A stretch of 64,000 bases of DNA from Calycina herbarum. Its lineage: Eukaryota; Ascomycota; Leotiomycetes; Helotiales; Pezizellaceae. The stretch covers positions 124,001 through 188,000 of the forward strand of contig LLEY01000083.1 in the NCBI GenBank assembly GCA_001414485.1, written 5' to 3'. The position numbers were made by a program, and so were the translations under genes. The number at the start of each line of letters is the position of its first letter. The first letter of the stretch is position 1. Below are positions 22,442 to 33,813 of the stretch, piece after piece. The notes below the pieces were generated by a model. It was given only the letters and a program-made list of their open reading frames with translations, was not told where the DNA came from and did not search any database.

Positions 22442-23511
22442 ACGCCATCAACACCAAGATGCCATGTCACCCTTGCAAATATTTACTGTTGAATTTTTTT
22501 TTTCCAACTAGGGACAGAAAATTGGTTCAATAATACTACCAGTACAACTAAAAGTTATCAGATTTTTTAAAAAAAATCCAGCATGAATCTTTAATAGGTA
22601 ATCAACAATAGAACAAATTAACAGCTACTTTGAATATTATGGCGTGGTTTCATTTCCAATTTTAAGCAAACTTTCGAGGGAGCAAAGTAGGACCCCCTTG
22701 GAGACGAACTAGAAATCGGAAGAAAACCGTGCCGATTTGGAAAGCCTCATTTCACTACACTACAAAAGTTATACTACGAGATCAAGTAAGGAGGTCGCAA
22801 GAATATGACAGCGTTTTTAATCGATCTCTAGAACCATTTCAGGAACTTTTATCAACTCTCAGAATTCAACAAAGTGGTTGTAGTTCTGTTTAGGCATTGG
22901 CTCGACCCGAGTGTGCTTCAAATCGGCACCGTTTTCCAATACCTAATCAATGAAACTAAAAACTAGAAGTTCAAGAATTTCAGACATATAAGAGGTGATC
23001 CTCGAAAACAAACTCATTCGAGTCTCGATCAAAGATAAGCGAGCCGCGCCCCTGATACAACCTCAACATCATCACATGATGACGATTTGGTATCCCAATT
23101 AGGTATGCACATCGGCATCTCGCCAAGCTTTCACGTTGCCGCCCACATTGTTTTGTAATCTCAGGAGAGATACCCAACCATACAAATGGAATCATTTGAG
23201 CAGCGGCCGTATACGTCGTTACCTTACCCGGCGATAATGAAAATGACTGCCTTGCATTTACAGAAAGCCAAGAGTCGATGACATTTGTTCCCATTTGGGT
23301 AACCAACTCGGGAGCCAACAGTGCTACGAATACGACGCAGTATTTCGAGAATGAATAGTTTTATATATCTTTCCTCTTTTCCCTTTGTGTATTGACTGCT
23401 ACTCTCAATCTATTCTCTCTAAGCCAACCTTTTGGCTCGCCTTTCTCTGGAGTTCTCTCCCATCTTCAACCCGTTCCCTCCCTTTCCCTCTCCTCCTTTC
23501 CTACCCTCAAG
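22442..23511. other. Intergenic region upstream of the RTA1-like gene
   Basis: About 1.07 kb, AT-rich at 22.48-22.65 kb. A 112-codon minus-strand ORF (22980-23318) has no recognisable domain and is not called. The last ~110 bp (tctctccctcttc-type CT-rich) is the likely leader of the next gene. Confidence 0.4.
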
Positions 23512-25036
23512 ATGTCGGCCACCCAGGTCCCCGTCACCCTTTCACACTATGCCTACGATCCTTCAACACCAACCGCCATTGTAGCAACAACCCTCTTCTC
23601 CCTAACCTTCCTCCTCACAACCATCCAATGGCTCCGTTTCAGATCATGGGTAATGCTCTTGATGGTCCTCGCTTCTGCCATGGAGATGGTCGGGTATATA
23701 GCTAGGATTTTGAGTATTAAGAAGGATACGGCGAAGGCTTTGTTTGTGCTCCAGTATTGTTTGGTTGTTTTGGCGCCGGTATTGATGGCGGGTGCTTGTT
23801 ATGTTATTTTTGTAAGTTTGGTTGGCACTCTTGATGTTAGCGGAAGGGTAGGGGAGTTGAGGAAGCTAACGATATGGTGAACTTAGGGGAGGATTATTTT
23901 TCATGTCGTTCCTAAGTCGCAAAGGACTTTCAAACTTCTTTGGATTTCGCCGAGGTGGTTGACTCCTATTTTTGTGGCTACTGATATTGGTAAGTGCTCC
24001 CCTTTTTTCTCTTATCCGCTGCGTCGAGAAGGGTTCGAGTGTATTGTCGTGGGAGCAGGAAGTAATGGAACGAAGTGAAGATGCTCGGATGGACAGCTTC
24101 TCAAGTTGTCTTGGGGGTGGTCTCTCCTTCCGAACTGTTGGACAACTCAAAGCCAAGTGACTTCCATTGTTATTGCTGCGCTTGACGACAGTCGCTTCTC
24201 TTGATTTCGACCTTGCGAGACTTTAACTGTCGAATGGAGTTTCTGCGACTCTTAGTAGTCAACAAGACTCGCACTTACTGTACTTTTGTTTCTTCTTTGT
24301 CGATATTCTTCCCTAACACTAACACCTCTCATCAAAACAGTCGCCCTCTTCCTCCAAACCGTCGGCGCGATCCAAATCACCTCCCTAAACCCAACCGACG
24401 GAAACTTCAAAGATAAGGCCCTCCGCGCTAAGAGTATAGCAGAAAGCGGTGTTGCTGTCCAACTCGTCTGCTTCGGCTTCTTTTCGATCATAGCCGTCCG
24501 CTTCAATTTTACATCGAAACGATTCGCCAACAACCTCGAAGAGAGGATCGAGCTCGGTAATGCCGAGGTGACACAAGAAGGAAGAGGGTTGAAATACGTT
24601 ACTGTTGATGCTGGAACAAAGAAGCTGAAGAGGAATTGGCAGGCTATTTTGAGAGTGACAAATGCGGCGAGTCTGTGTATTCTTGTGAGTTCCCAACCAA
24701 CAAACGCTCTGTGATGTCGGTGGATGAAACAAGAAAAACTTGCGAAGGAAGAGGGGAAAGTGCTAATCAGGGATAGGTTCGTTCTGTGTACCGAATGGTA
24801 GAGTTCGCCGAAGGTAAAACGGGATACCCTACAACGCACGAATGGTGGTAAGTACTCTACCGATGTCCTCGTGGACAAGTTCATTGGCAAAGTTCGTATT
24901 CGCTAACCAAAGGGGATACAGCATGTATGTTTTCGATGCTCTAATCATCTTCCCTGTACTCGTCTTGTTTATCATTTGGCACCCTGGACAGTACTTACCT
25001 TACATGGGATTTCGGATACCCAAAGAGGCTCGATGA
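23512..25036 (+). CDS. RTA1-like seven-helix membrane protein
   Basis: Exons 23512-23811, 23887-23989, 24341-24684, 24777-24847 and 24922-25036 join to 310 aa. It is a polytopic membrane protein with about seven hydrophobic segments. RTA1-family signatures are visible: YxP-like N-terminus (YAYDPSTPTAIVATTLF), EMVGYIARI in the second or third helix, LLWISPRWLTPIFVATDI, a Gly/Gln helix (LQTVGAIQ), RVTNAASLCILVRSVYRMVEFAEG, and a final YVFDALIIFPVLVLFIIWHPG. Members (Rta1, Rsb1) are linked to lipid translocation and resistance to 7-aminocholesterol or sphingoid bases; this member's substrate is unknown. Start is the first ATG in a CT-rich context (CAAGATGTCG). The second intron, 351 nt, is unusually long here. 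Confidence 0.88.
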
Positions 25037-26485
25037 ACTCTGGTCGTATTTGCTCGACTCAAACGAGGAAAAAGGGTTTAAGAGTCCCAAATGGGATGGT
25101 AGGGCGGAGGTGGCATCGTGGCGTCGTTAGAAAGCGACTCTATCATGCGGCACACACGCTATATTTCGTATCTACCAGTGGAACTTTTGCAAGGCATGTT
25201 TTTCTTTGTAATTATTGGAGGAGGGCTACGAATTTGAGAGCAAAGGCGGGAAGGATCAACTCTATTGCTAGGGGTCAGGTACAAGTCTTCCCTTGTAGGT
25301 TAGAGAAGTTCAACGAAGGAATTTAATTATGCACTCACCCCTTGAAGGGACCAAGATGGCAATACTCGAGTAGCGTGCGGCGTGTATGTCCGTTATTTCC
25401 AAATTAGTATCCCCACACGCCGGACATAATGAGAAGCAGTTTGACCTGACTGAGCATAGGTGGGAAAGCCAAATTCGATATCACCTCACAATCACTGACA
25501 TCACTGCAGACATCTTCAACAGATTACATGAGCAGTGATCGCTAGAAGATCAGCCCTTCAAGGACTAGCGGACTTGCAAACTCCACTTTGCATACTAAAA
25601 ACAGACGGTTGCGGAAAAGGAGTTCCACTGCTCGAGGAGAAAGCGGAAGTATAGACTACCCGATGAATTAAGGCGTCTCGAGGGTGTGATTGTAACCAAT
25701 GGCGTGAGGGTACTGCTGTGAAGTTTGCCCTGAATTGCTATCGCTTAATCTCGCAATTGGAATAGTATTCGTGTCTGGACGAATGAGATTTCATGCCTAG
25801 AAAGGCAGAGTAAAGTAGGTGACTGGTTACCGATGAGACGAATTCAAGGTGCCAAGAGGGCGAAGGAGAATTAAAATTCTGCCACCATGGTCCATCCCCC
25901 AACAACAATTTAGAGTTATCGTGGCAGATTGTGGCGGTAACATCCGAAGAGGGCGTGCCATTGGTGCTCATTACGCATATCCGTAGGATTGTCGAGCTAC
26001 ATCCGAAAAGAGGGCGAAAGGTGGTGTAGAAGGAAGACAGGAGGGCAGAAGTTATAATAAGCACTCTGCGCCTCTAGACGTCGCTTGATCTAGTGGCCCA
26101 AGCTTGATGAAGAGCATACCCCTTCCAGCGGAAAAGCGGCAGAATGGCCAGGGAACTTGGCCCTTTTTGGATCAAGCGCCGAAAGCTCGGTTCTCTTCGT
26201 ATTTTCTAAGGCTGAAATAGAGCCCCACTCCCCCATGGACCAACGCGTAACGGCGACTTGGGTACGGAACCGAACGTCCTTTGATATGACCTAAAAGCCA
26301 ACGTTGGATCTCGATATTTCTGGTATCACCTGCAAGAAATGACCGGCCTGTGAACTTCCTTTCCAAATCCAAACACCGCGGACTTATCAAATTTTCTGCA
26401 AGAAAAACACCTTTCTTTTTGCATGCACGGCAATAATACTCGTCGACGCTGACATACTCCACAATAAACCCCTGACAACTTGGCC
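25037..26485. other. Intergenic region, no supported gene
   Basis: About 1.45 kb between two plus-strand genes: RTA1-like 3' UTR and the promoter of the Zn2Cys6 regulator. Minus-strand ORFs (for example 25738-26064 and 26172-26462) lack motifs and good initiation context. Confidence 0.45.
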
Positions 26486-28285
26486 ATGGTATTCTGCGGG
26501 AAACCGAGTAAAGGTTGTTTGAACTGCCGGAAGAGAAGAATTAAGGTAAGCCCGGATTCGTGTGCGAACGCACAACCACGTGGAAGCTTATTCTTATTTT
26601 TTGTAGTGCGACCAAATTCAACCCAGTTGCTCGCAATGTTTACGAGCCGAAAAAGAGTGCTCTGGCTATCGGGACCAGTTGGAACTCCAGTTCCGCGACG
26701 AAAATGCAACAGTGCTCATGCGAACAGAAAAGAAGAGAGCAAAACAAATGGTTGATAGAACCAAAGCACGTTCATCATCACCCCGCAAAGCACCAAGTTC
26801 CAAAGGCAGTGCCAAAAGCAGCCCCAAAAGCAAAAACGGCAGTTCGCCCCCATCGACTGTCTCAAGAAGCCACTCTCCCGAGGAAGATGTTGCAAAAATC
26901 CTGGGAGACGCTGGCTTGATGTTCTTCTTTACTCACTACGTCGTGGTCCTTTCTACCTCTCCAACTGGAGAAATGATTGTGGACTCTTCTCCGCTGTGGC
27001 ATGACTTCCACCTGAACTTCCCATTGTTGCTCACCACCGCATCTTGTGTTGGATATGCCGGCCTAGCGAACGTCTCCAAGAACCCGGATTTCATGATCAT
27101 CGCAAGAAACAAATACGCGACAGCCATTCGTGCCATCAAGTCCAAGTTAGAGAACTGCTCAAACGAAGACTTTGATTCTCTCTTTAGAGCCGTGATGATG
27201 TTGGCCGTATTTGAGGTGAGCAGTGGACAGATTCCTCAATATCCCTATGACTAACTCTCTTCCAGATCATCAACGGCACGGCACAAGGTAAAGCACAAGG
27301 AGGAGTTCAAGGCTGTGGTTCTGGAGGCTGGAGCATCCACATTGAAGGGGCCGCTGCCTTGCTTAAAATGATCAACTCGCAACAGAGTGACACGGTCATG
27401 GCGCCCCCAGTGCGAGTACAATCACAATTTTGCTTCAGTGCGGTAGGTGTTCTTCTCCCCTTTTTCCTCGTTTAGTCGGCGTCTGACTGAATATAATAGC
27501 TGGTCAACAGCCTCTCCAATAACGAGCCCATCCCACAGCCGGTAAGAGAATGGTCTCAGCAGTTCTCTGGGAAGCTTGGTGACGGCGAAGCTCCTGCGGT
27601 GGACCTGATATACATCTCCTGCTCGTTCGTCGATTTGGACGTACTCGCTAAATCCAATCAACCCATCGACCCGGAAATTCTCCTCTCGCAGGCCCGGGGA
27701 TTAGAGGCTGCTTTGGATGATTGGGAAGCGAGACTCCCGACACGATGGTCTTTTTCTATCGGGTCCTCGACCGACACTGCAACCGATATATATGATGGCA
27801 AGACTCATACGTATACCGATCTATGGACTGCGAGAATCTATGACAACTATCGTTGGACACGAATCCAGGTCAACGAGTTGTTGTTTCGGCTATTGCCAGA
27901 GAAGAGGTGGGATGCGATGGAAGATGAACATGCGGAAGAACGACAGAAATGTCTTGACACCATCCTTCGCATGGCCGAGGACATTTGTTGCAGTGTTCCG
28001 TCGGTTCTCAGCCGTCATAACCCAGAGAACGCGGCATATCGATCAGCACCACCGTTGTCTGGTTGCTTCGTGATCTTGTATCCTTTGACCATTGCAGGAG
28101 GAGCCATGGGGGTGCCTGAGAAACTTCATTTGTTCACGGTAAAAATGCTGAGTGAAATCGGACATTCCTTGGGCATCAAGCAAGCCCTTCAGATGGCCAA
28201 GTCGATCAAATCTCAACGAGCGCAGAGAGAGATGGAGGAGTTGCACGATCTCTTTACCACCAATGCCTTTGGGGATTTGGATTGA
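26486..28285 (+). CDS. Zn(II)2Cys6 transcription factor
   Basis: Exons 26486-26545, 26607-27215, 27266-27442 and 27500-28285 join to 543 aa. The zinc cluster lies at residues ~10-37 (GCLNCRKRRIKC, then PSCSQC and ECSGY), with Cys spacing C-x2-C-x6-C-x6-C-x2-C-x6-C; the first intron splits it before the third Cys. A Lys/Ser-rich linker with SSPRK motifs follows (nuclear-targeting candidate). The rest matches the middle region of fungal regulators (PF11951-type), including PLWHDFHLNFPLLLTTASC and WSIHIEGAAALLK. It would bind DNA in the nucleus and regulate unknown targets. Neighbours (RTA1-like membrane protein, GH47 mannosidase) give no clear pathway. Frame is intact throughout. Confidence 0.9.
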
Positions 28286-29381
28286 GTGTCGTCGGCCATG
28301 CTGCTACTTAGCAAGCTTAGCTACGTGAAGAAGGATCCCCAGTAAGCACTTGCTAGGCGAGATGCCCCTTACTACCCCATCCCATTCTCCACCCTCGCCG
28401 ATGCGATGCTCGTAACGGGTGGCTGAAGGAAGAAGGGTGGCTTGCAAGGGTACTTGACACGTGACTCTACGTACGTGCCAAGATATTCCCCGCCAATGGC
28501 ACGACGAGACGGACCTCGGAGACTTTTTAGCGTCGACCTGTCCTGTCAAGAAGCTCTCCCTTCCTTCTTCTCTTCAACACCACCACTCTGTGTGACAACA
28601 AAATCATCGACAGCCTCATCTTCTCCCTCTCCTCACGAACACATACCCCGCCATCCCTCTGTCGAACTACGTCTTCGCACATGCACTCGGCCTTTCTCGT
28701 CATGCACCATGGCAGCATTTACAACGTTACTCGTCCCTTCGTTGGCTACTCTCGATAGCCCTAGCACGTATCAGGAAGGCGAGTCGAGTTGCCTGCTGAT
28801 CAGGACGCACTAGGAACCGTCATCCCATCGTTCGCACAAGTCACGGCCGTGCACCGCAATATAAAGTGCATCGAATGCCTGCACATCTTCAACCACCTTC
28901 CCCTCATTTGGTCGGCTTCCACGACATTTCAGGGGAAGCAGCCAATCAACACATCGGATCAGACAAGGTTGGGCTATCGAGACAAGGGTTTATATCTTCG
29001 GTTGTGATGTCCCGGGACCGAAGAGCTCAACCTTGCTCAAGTGAGCTCCAAATCGGCCCATGAGGGGTTCGACGTGATCAATTGTGGGGGACGAGATCAT
29101 GTAAAAGTTAGCATAAATTAAATACCAGTGAATAGCTAGGTCGTACCTTCCTCTGGTTACCTATAAAGGGTAGCGACGTCTTGCAATCTTTTTAGTTTCC
29201 TCTCTTTCTGTACCTAGCTGTCAGTCAATTTACAAGCATTGATTTCCCCTCTCTCTTTTGCATCGCGTCGTTGTCTCGACATTCCTCGAGCTGGCACGTA
29301 ATTGTGTCACTGGGGTACTTATTCCTACCCATTCCCTCTACTTGTTATCTTTCTCCGCTTGCTATCTTGCTCCCCCTCACA
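28286..29381. other. Intergenic region upstream of GH47 gene
   Basis: About 1.1 kb. Two ORFs of 65-123 codons occur here but show no family features. TATAAA at 29162, ~220 bp before the GH47 start, followed by a CT-rich stretch is a plausible core promoter. Confidence 0.4.
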
Positions 29382-31115
29382 ATGCATTACTCCAAGCTTC
29401 TTCTCGCAGCTCCTCTCCTCGCCCTCTTCTCCGCCGCACTTGCTGTCCCGCATAACAACGACCTCCCCAAACAAAAGGGCCGTCGCGATGACCATGCTTT
29501 GAATAGGCAGAGAGCAGATGCGGTCAAGGAGGCTTTCACCTATGCTTGGGACGGATATTACAGATACGCTTTCCCTCACGATGAGTTGAGACCAGTTTCC
29601 AATGGCTTCAGTGATTCGAGGTGAATTTGCTTTCTTTCCTACCCCACACTCGAGACTAATTGGCCATAGAAATGGATGGGGTGCAACTGCGGTAGATGCG
29701 TTGAGTACAGCATTGCTGATGCAAATTCCGGAAATCGTCAATGACATTGTCAATTACATCCCCACCATCAATTTCGACCAAACCACAGACCAAATCTCAC
29801 TCTTCGAAACCACAATCAGATATTTGGGAGGACTTTTGTCAGGTATCTTCTACCTATTCCATACTTTTACGTACAGTTACTCAATATTACATAGGCTATG
29901 ACTTGCTCAAGGGACCATTGGCAAATCTTGTCACGAATACATCTGCCGTCGATGCCATCCTCGTTCAAGCAGAGCGCCTTGGTAACAATCTTGCATTTGC
30001 TTTCAACACACCAACCGGAATTCCTAGCAATAACTTGTATTACAACCCCTCAAGAACAGACGGAGGCTCCACAAATGGTCTTGCTACTACAGGAACACTA
30101 GTTATGGAATGGACCCGTCTCGCAGATCTCACAGGAAACCAAACTTTCGCAGATCTCGTACAAAAGGGTGAATCATATCTCTTGGACCCTAAACCAGCTT
30201 CCTCGGAACCATTCCCAGGACTAGTAGGAACCAACATCGATATCAACACCGGACTTTTCCAAGATGCTTTTGGAGGCTGGGTTGGTGGAGATGATAGTTT
30301 TTACGAGTATCTCATTAAGATGTATGTGTACGACACTACACGCTTTGCCTCGTACAAAGATCGATGGATACTCGCAGCAGATTCGTCAATCGCACATCTT
30401 GCTACCCACCCTTCCAGTCGTCCCGATTTGACATTCTTGTCCATTTACAATGGCAAGAATCTCATTCATCTCTCTCAACACTGTAAGAAAGACCCTCTAC
30501 TCTCGCAGAACCATACTAAACTTCTTCCAAGTGGCCTGCTTCGATGGCGGAAATTTCATCCTCGGCGGCCTCGTCCTCAAGGAACAAAAATACATCGACT
30601 TCGGCCTCCAACTAGTAAACGCCTGCGAAAACACCTACACCTCAACAGTAACCGGCATAGGCCCCGAGTCTTTCCGCTGGGTAACCAATTCCACCCTCGC
30701 CAACGACCCGAACAACCCTCCCGTCCCCGCAGACCAATCCGCCTTCTTCGAAAAGGCAGGATTCTACATCACAGACTCATACTACGTCCTCCGTCCCGAA
30801 GTCATCGAGAGTTTCTACTACGCATACAGAGCGACGGGGGATCAAAAATACAGAGACTGGGCATGGAATGCGTTTGTGGCTATCAATGGGACGGCACGCA
30901 CCGGGAGCGGGTTCGCGGAGCTGAAGGATGTTAATCAGGAGGGCGGAGGGGGATTTGAGGATTTCCAGGATAGCTTTTTGTTTGCAGAGGTGTTGAAGTA
31001 TAGTTATTTGATTCATGCGCCGGATAATGTTTGGCAGGTTGAACATAATGGGGTTAATGAGTGGGTTTTCAATACGGAGGCTCATCCTTTTAAGGTTGTT
31101 GGTCCTCATGTTTGA
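29382..31115 (+). CDS. Secreted class I alpha-1,2-mannosidase (GH47)
   Basis: Trims alpha-1,2-linked mannose from N-glycans. Exons 29382-29620, 29670-29842, 29895-30482 and 30532-31115 join to 527 aa. A cleavable signal peptide ([21 protein letters not shown]) replaces the membrane anchor of ER Mns1, so this is the secretory/extracellular type like Aspergillus msdS. GH47 landmarks appear in order: [38 protein letters not shown], a long (alpha/alpha)7 barrel, [28 protein letters not shown] (catalytic Glu in RPE), and VFNTEAHP near the C-terminus, whose Thr binds the catalytic Ca2+. Several N-x-S/T sites are present. All key residues visible to me are intact. No link to neighbouring genes is apparent. 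Confidence 0.95.
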
Positions 31116-31294
31116 GATGGGGGAGTCTCCTTGGATTGATTAAGAAATGAATAATGGAAATTTGGTGGTAGCGGTGTTTTTTGGGATGAAACATCAGATA
31201 GGAATGAAATACATAATGATTATGATGATAGAAATTCCTTAGTTTTCGATTTTCGATTTTGCGTGGGGGAAGAGAAAGGGGGCTGGGGTCGGCG

Positions 31295-31499
31295 GCTATT
31301 TGTAGGTGACCTACAAATAGCAATGCGGACGATTTATTGCTATCTCTGGGTAGCCTAGGGATAGACACTTCAATAATTTCACTTTACTTCCTAGTTACCT
31401 GTGAATAAGTCTATGTTTTTTCTTGCTATTGATAGGTTACCTGTGAATAGCAACACCTAAGATTTCTTCAGTGCTATTTGTAGGTCACCTACCAATAAA
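31295..31499. repeat. Cluster of three 27-bp palindromes
   Basis: 31295-31321 is a perfect palindrome with 13-nt arms (GCTATTTGTAGGT and its complement) around one base. Related, imperfect copies lie at 31425-31451 (two arm mismatches) and 31473-31499 (three), with a partial fourth at ~31391-31409. Each could form a hairpin. They could be ends of nested small inverted-repeat elements or protein-binding sites; neither is shown. Confidence 0.75.
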
Positions 31500-31514
31500 T
31501 AAACCTGAGGTTTG

Positions 31515-31935
31515 CAGCTCACTCAGTAGCTTACTCGTACTTGTCAATTACTAATTTAGGAAGTCAACACCCTACATGTAAATCAGTAGCTTACTCACAA
31601 ATCAACAGCTTACTCGCCAACAGCCAGCTAACTCGCTAGTTTCTAGCATACCCGTAAACAATTACTTACTTGTAACTTAGTAGCTCACTTGCTAATTACT
31701 AGCTTACTTACAACCTACAAATTAGTAGCTTACTCGCTAGTTTCTAGCTTACTTTTAAACCAACAGCTTACTCACAAATCAGTAGCTTACTTATGTTTTG
31801 GAAAATTGTAGCTCGCTGATTACCAGCTTACTTGTATTCTGAAATATAGCTTAGTTATAACTTATTAGCTTGCTTGCTATTTTGAAATCAACAGCTTACT
31901 TGTAAATCAGTCGCTTATTAGCAACTTACTTACAA
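31515..31935. repeat. Degenerate AT-rich minisatellite (AGCTTACT units)
   Basis: More than fifteen copies of an AGCTTACT-like core (often CAGTAGCTTACTC or TAGTTTCTAGCTTAC) spaced ~18-30 nt, separated by ACAAATCA or similar. Units are too diverged for a fixed period. No ORF spans it. Confidence 0.8.
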
Positions 31936-33813
31936 ATCCCCAACCCCCTCCTTTTTATCAATCACCCTTACAATCCAGCCCACCAACCCCCCGAATAAAA
32001 TTGATTGGTTGTTGACAACAGAAGCCCCCACGTCCCAACCTCCACAAATAAGCAGGGCCGATTATCGGAGGAGCTCAGAACAATAAGATCCAATGAACCT
32101 CGAGTATCTCAACATCCTTGAATAAACAGTCTGAGCACCATGCCTGTTTCTATTTACTCGGCATTGAAAACACCTCTGGGAACTCGGGGGAAGAAAAAGA
32201 AAACACGATGAAGTAGAAGGAAATTGAAAGAAAGAAAGAGTAGTTCTCAAGTATCCTCTTGGTGAAGGATTGTTCTAAAGAAAGTTAACGTGAAACTTAG
32301 TACAAAAGTTAGAAATGAGATCTCAATCCTTAACCTCACGAATATATATTTCGCCTACCTCGCACTTTCTCCTCAAAACACATCTTCCCTGCACACTATA
32401 TTACCCATCCTCATCCTCATCATCATCAAACATCCATCCACTTCAACTTCAAATGCGGCTTCTCTCCCATAAAACCCGTAACGGGACACCACAACATCCC
32501 AACCACCCTCGTCAACTCCCCCTTCAAAAAAAGACGCTTAAACACACTCATCAACGAAATAATCGACACATACGACAACCCAGGTACCCTCCGCCAACAC
32601 TCAAACCAAAATTGTGCAGTTTGCAAATACTCGAGGCTCCCCCTTTAAGCCTTCACAGACCCGCAATTCCAAAATTCGTTTGATAGATACAAATAACACA
32701 AGTGGTTATCACGAAAACTTGATTTAAGCCGCCTGGTTAAGTCATTTAATGGATAAAATCATTAACTGTTTCCTACGAAAAAAAGCACGCTGCCTACGAA
32801 GGCCCGCTTTCTCGTACCTATCTCGAGATAGGCTCCGCCCGGTATGAGGGCGGTTAGAGTTTTGTTGTTTTTTCTTCTTATTTTTTCTTTGAGGTATACC
32901 CAACTCCCGATTACCATTCAAAATACTTTACAAGGAATTACAGGGCACTGCCCTCTTTTCTTGATGGCATCCTCCAGTCTTCACTGAGACAGGGGTTTGG
33001 GCGAGAGATTATCGTCAACTTACTTACCGAGATCCTATCGCGATCAAGTTTGATAAGACGTAGTCCTGTACCTTTCATATTTATTTGCGTCATTAATGTA
33101 TAATTGTTCAATGTATTTGATTCTCTGAATCTTTTAGAAATTAGAACTGTTATGCTTGACAGCTGTCTTTTTAAAAGTATGTTTTATTTCTAGGTCTTTC
33201 TATCTTAACTTCATTTGAGTAATAATTTTATCCCAAATATCTCGAAGAAGTCCGAGGTTTGAAGTATCTTTTAGAAAGTGACTAAATGTATTACTCAAAA
33301 TTCTCATTCTTTCTCTGTTCGATATTTTCGTTCTCCGAGAAGATAAACAGAACTAAGACAAACGAAAGGAGTTGCAAGAATTCAATTCCAGCTTTTCAAG
33401 AACTAAATTGCTTGCTCTAAATCACTAGGGAAAGAAAAAGGTGCGGCCGAAATACGGGAGCCTACCTAATTAATCCCTTCCCCCCTTTTGTAAAATTATT
33501 TTTGACACTTCCTTTATCAGAATCACGCTGTCATGTTTGGAGCTCCTCTTTGTCGCCGCTTGGAAATCAACTGTCAACACCAAAATGATTGCAAAGAAGA
33601 AAACGAGGCCCTTTTAAGAGATGGAAACGGCCCCAGAAATTGCATAATTGGAGAGCAAGATGCCCCGAAAGATATATAGAGTAGGAATAATTTCTCTTCA
33701 ATTGATGCTGCACCAAGTAATCGAGAAAAAGACCTAAGCTAGCTTCATTTATGTACTCTATTCTAAGCCAAAACGCTATATACAACGACACTCCCACTTC
33801 CATCTGCCCCTCC
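31936..33813. other. Intergenic, partly AT-rich, repeat remnants
   Basis: About 1.9 kb without a supported gene. A palindrome CCTATCTCGAGATAGG at 32817-32832 is flanked by a second imperfect inverted pair (CTCGTACC / GGTATGAG). 33.1-33.3 kb is AT-rich with a phrase (AGAAAGTGACTAAAT) close to one in the dispersed repeats at 41.5 kb. A frame at ~32430-32645 ending NCAVCKYSRLPL might be an old coding fragment, but nothing supports it further. Confidence 0.4.

Noticed and set aside
22980..23318. 112-codon minus-strand ORF upstream of the RTA1-like gene
   Set aside because: No recognisable motif, and its position in the probable RTA1 promoter argues against it.
23512..31115. Functional cluster of RTA1-like protein, Zn2Cys6 regulator and GH47 mannosidase
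   Set aside because: Intergenic distances are over 1 kb and the products share no pathway; simple neighbourhood is the better explanation.
31515..31935. CRISPR-like array
   Set aside because: Repeats are short, degenerate and irregularly spaced, and the genome is eukaryotic; it is a minisatellite.
32430..32650. Frame ending in a CxxC-like NCAVCKYSRLPL
   Set aside because: A single CxxC pair without start codon, splice support or similarity is not enough.
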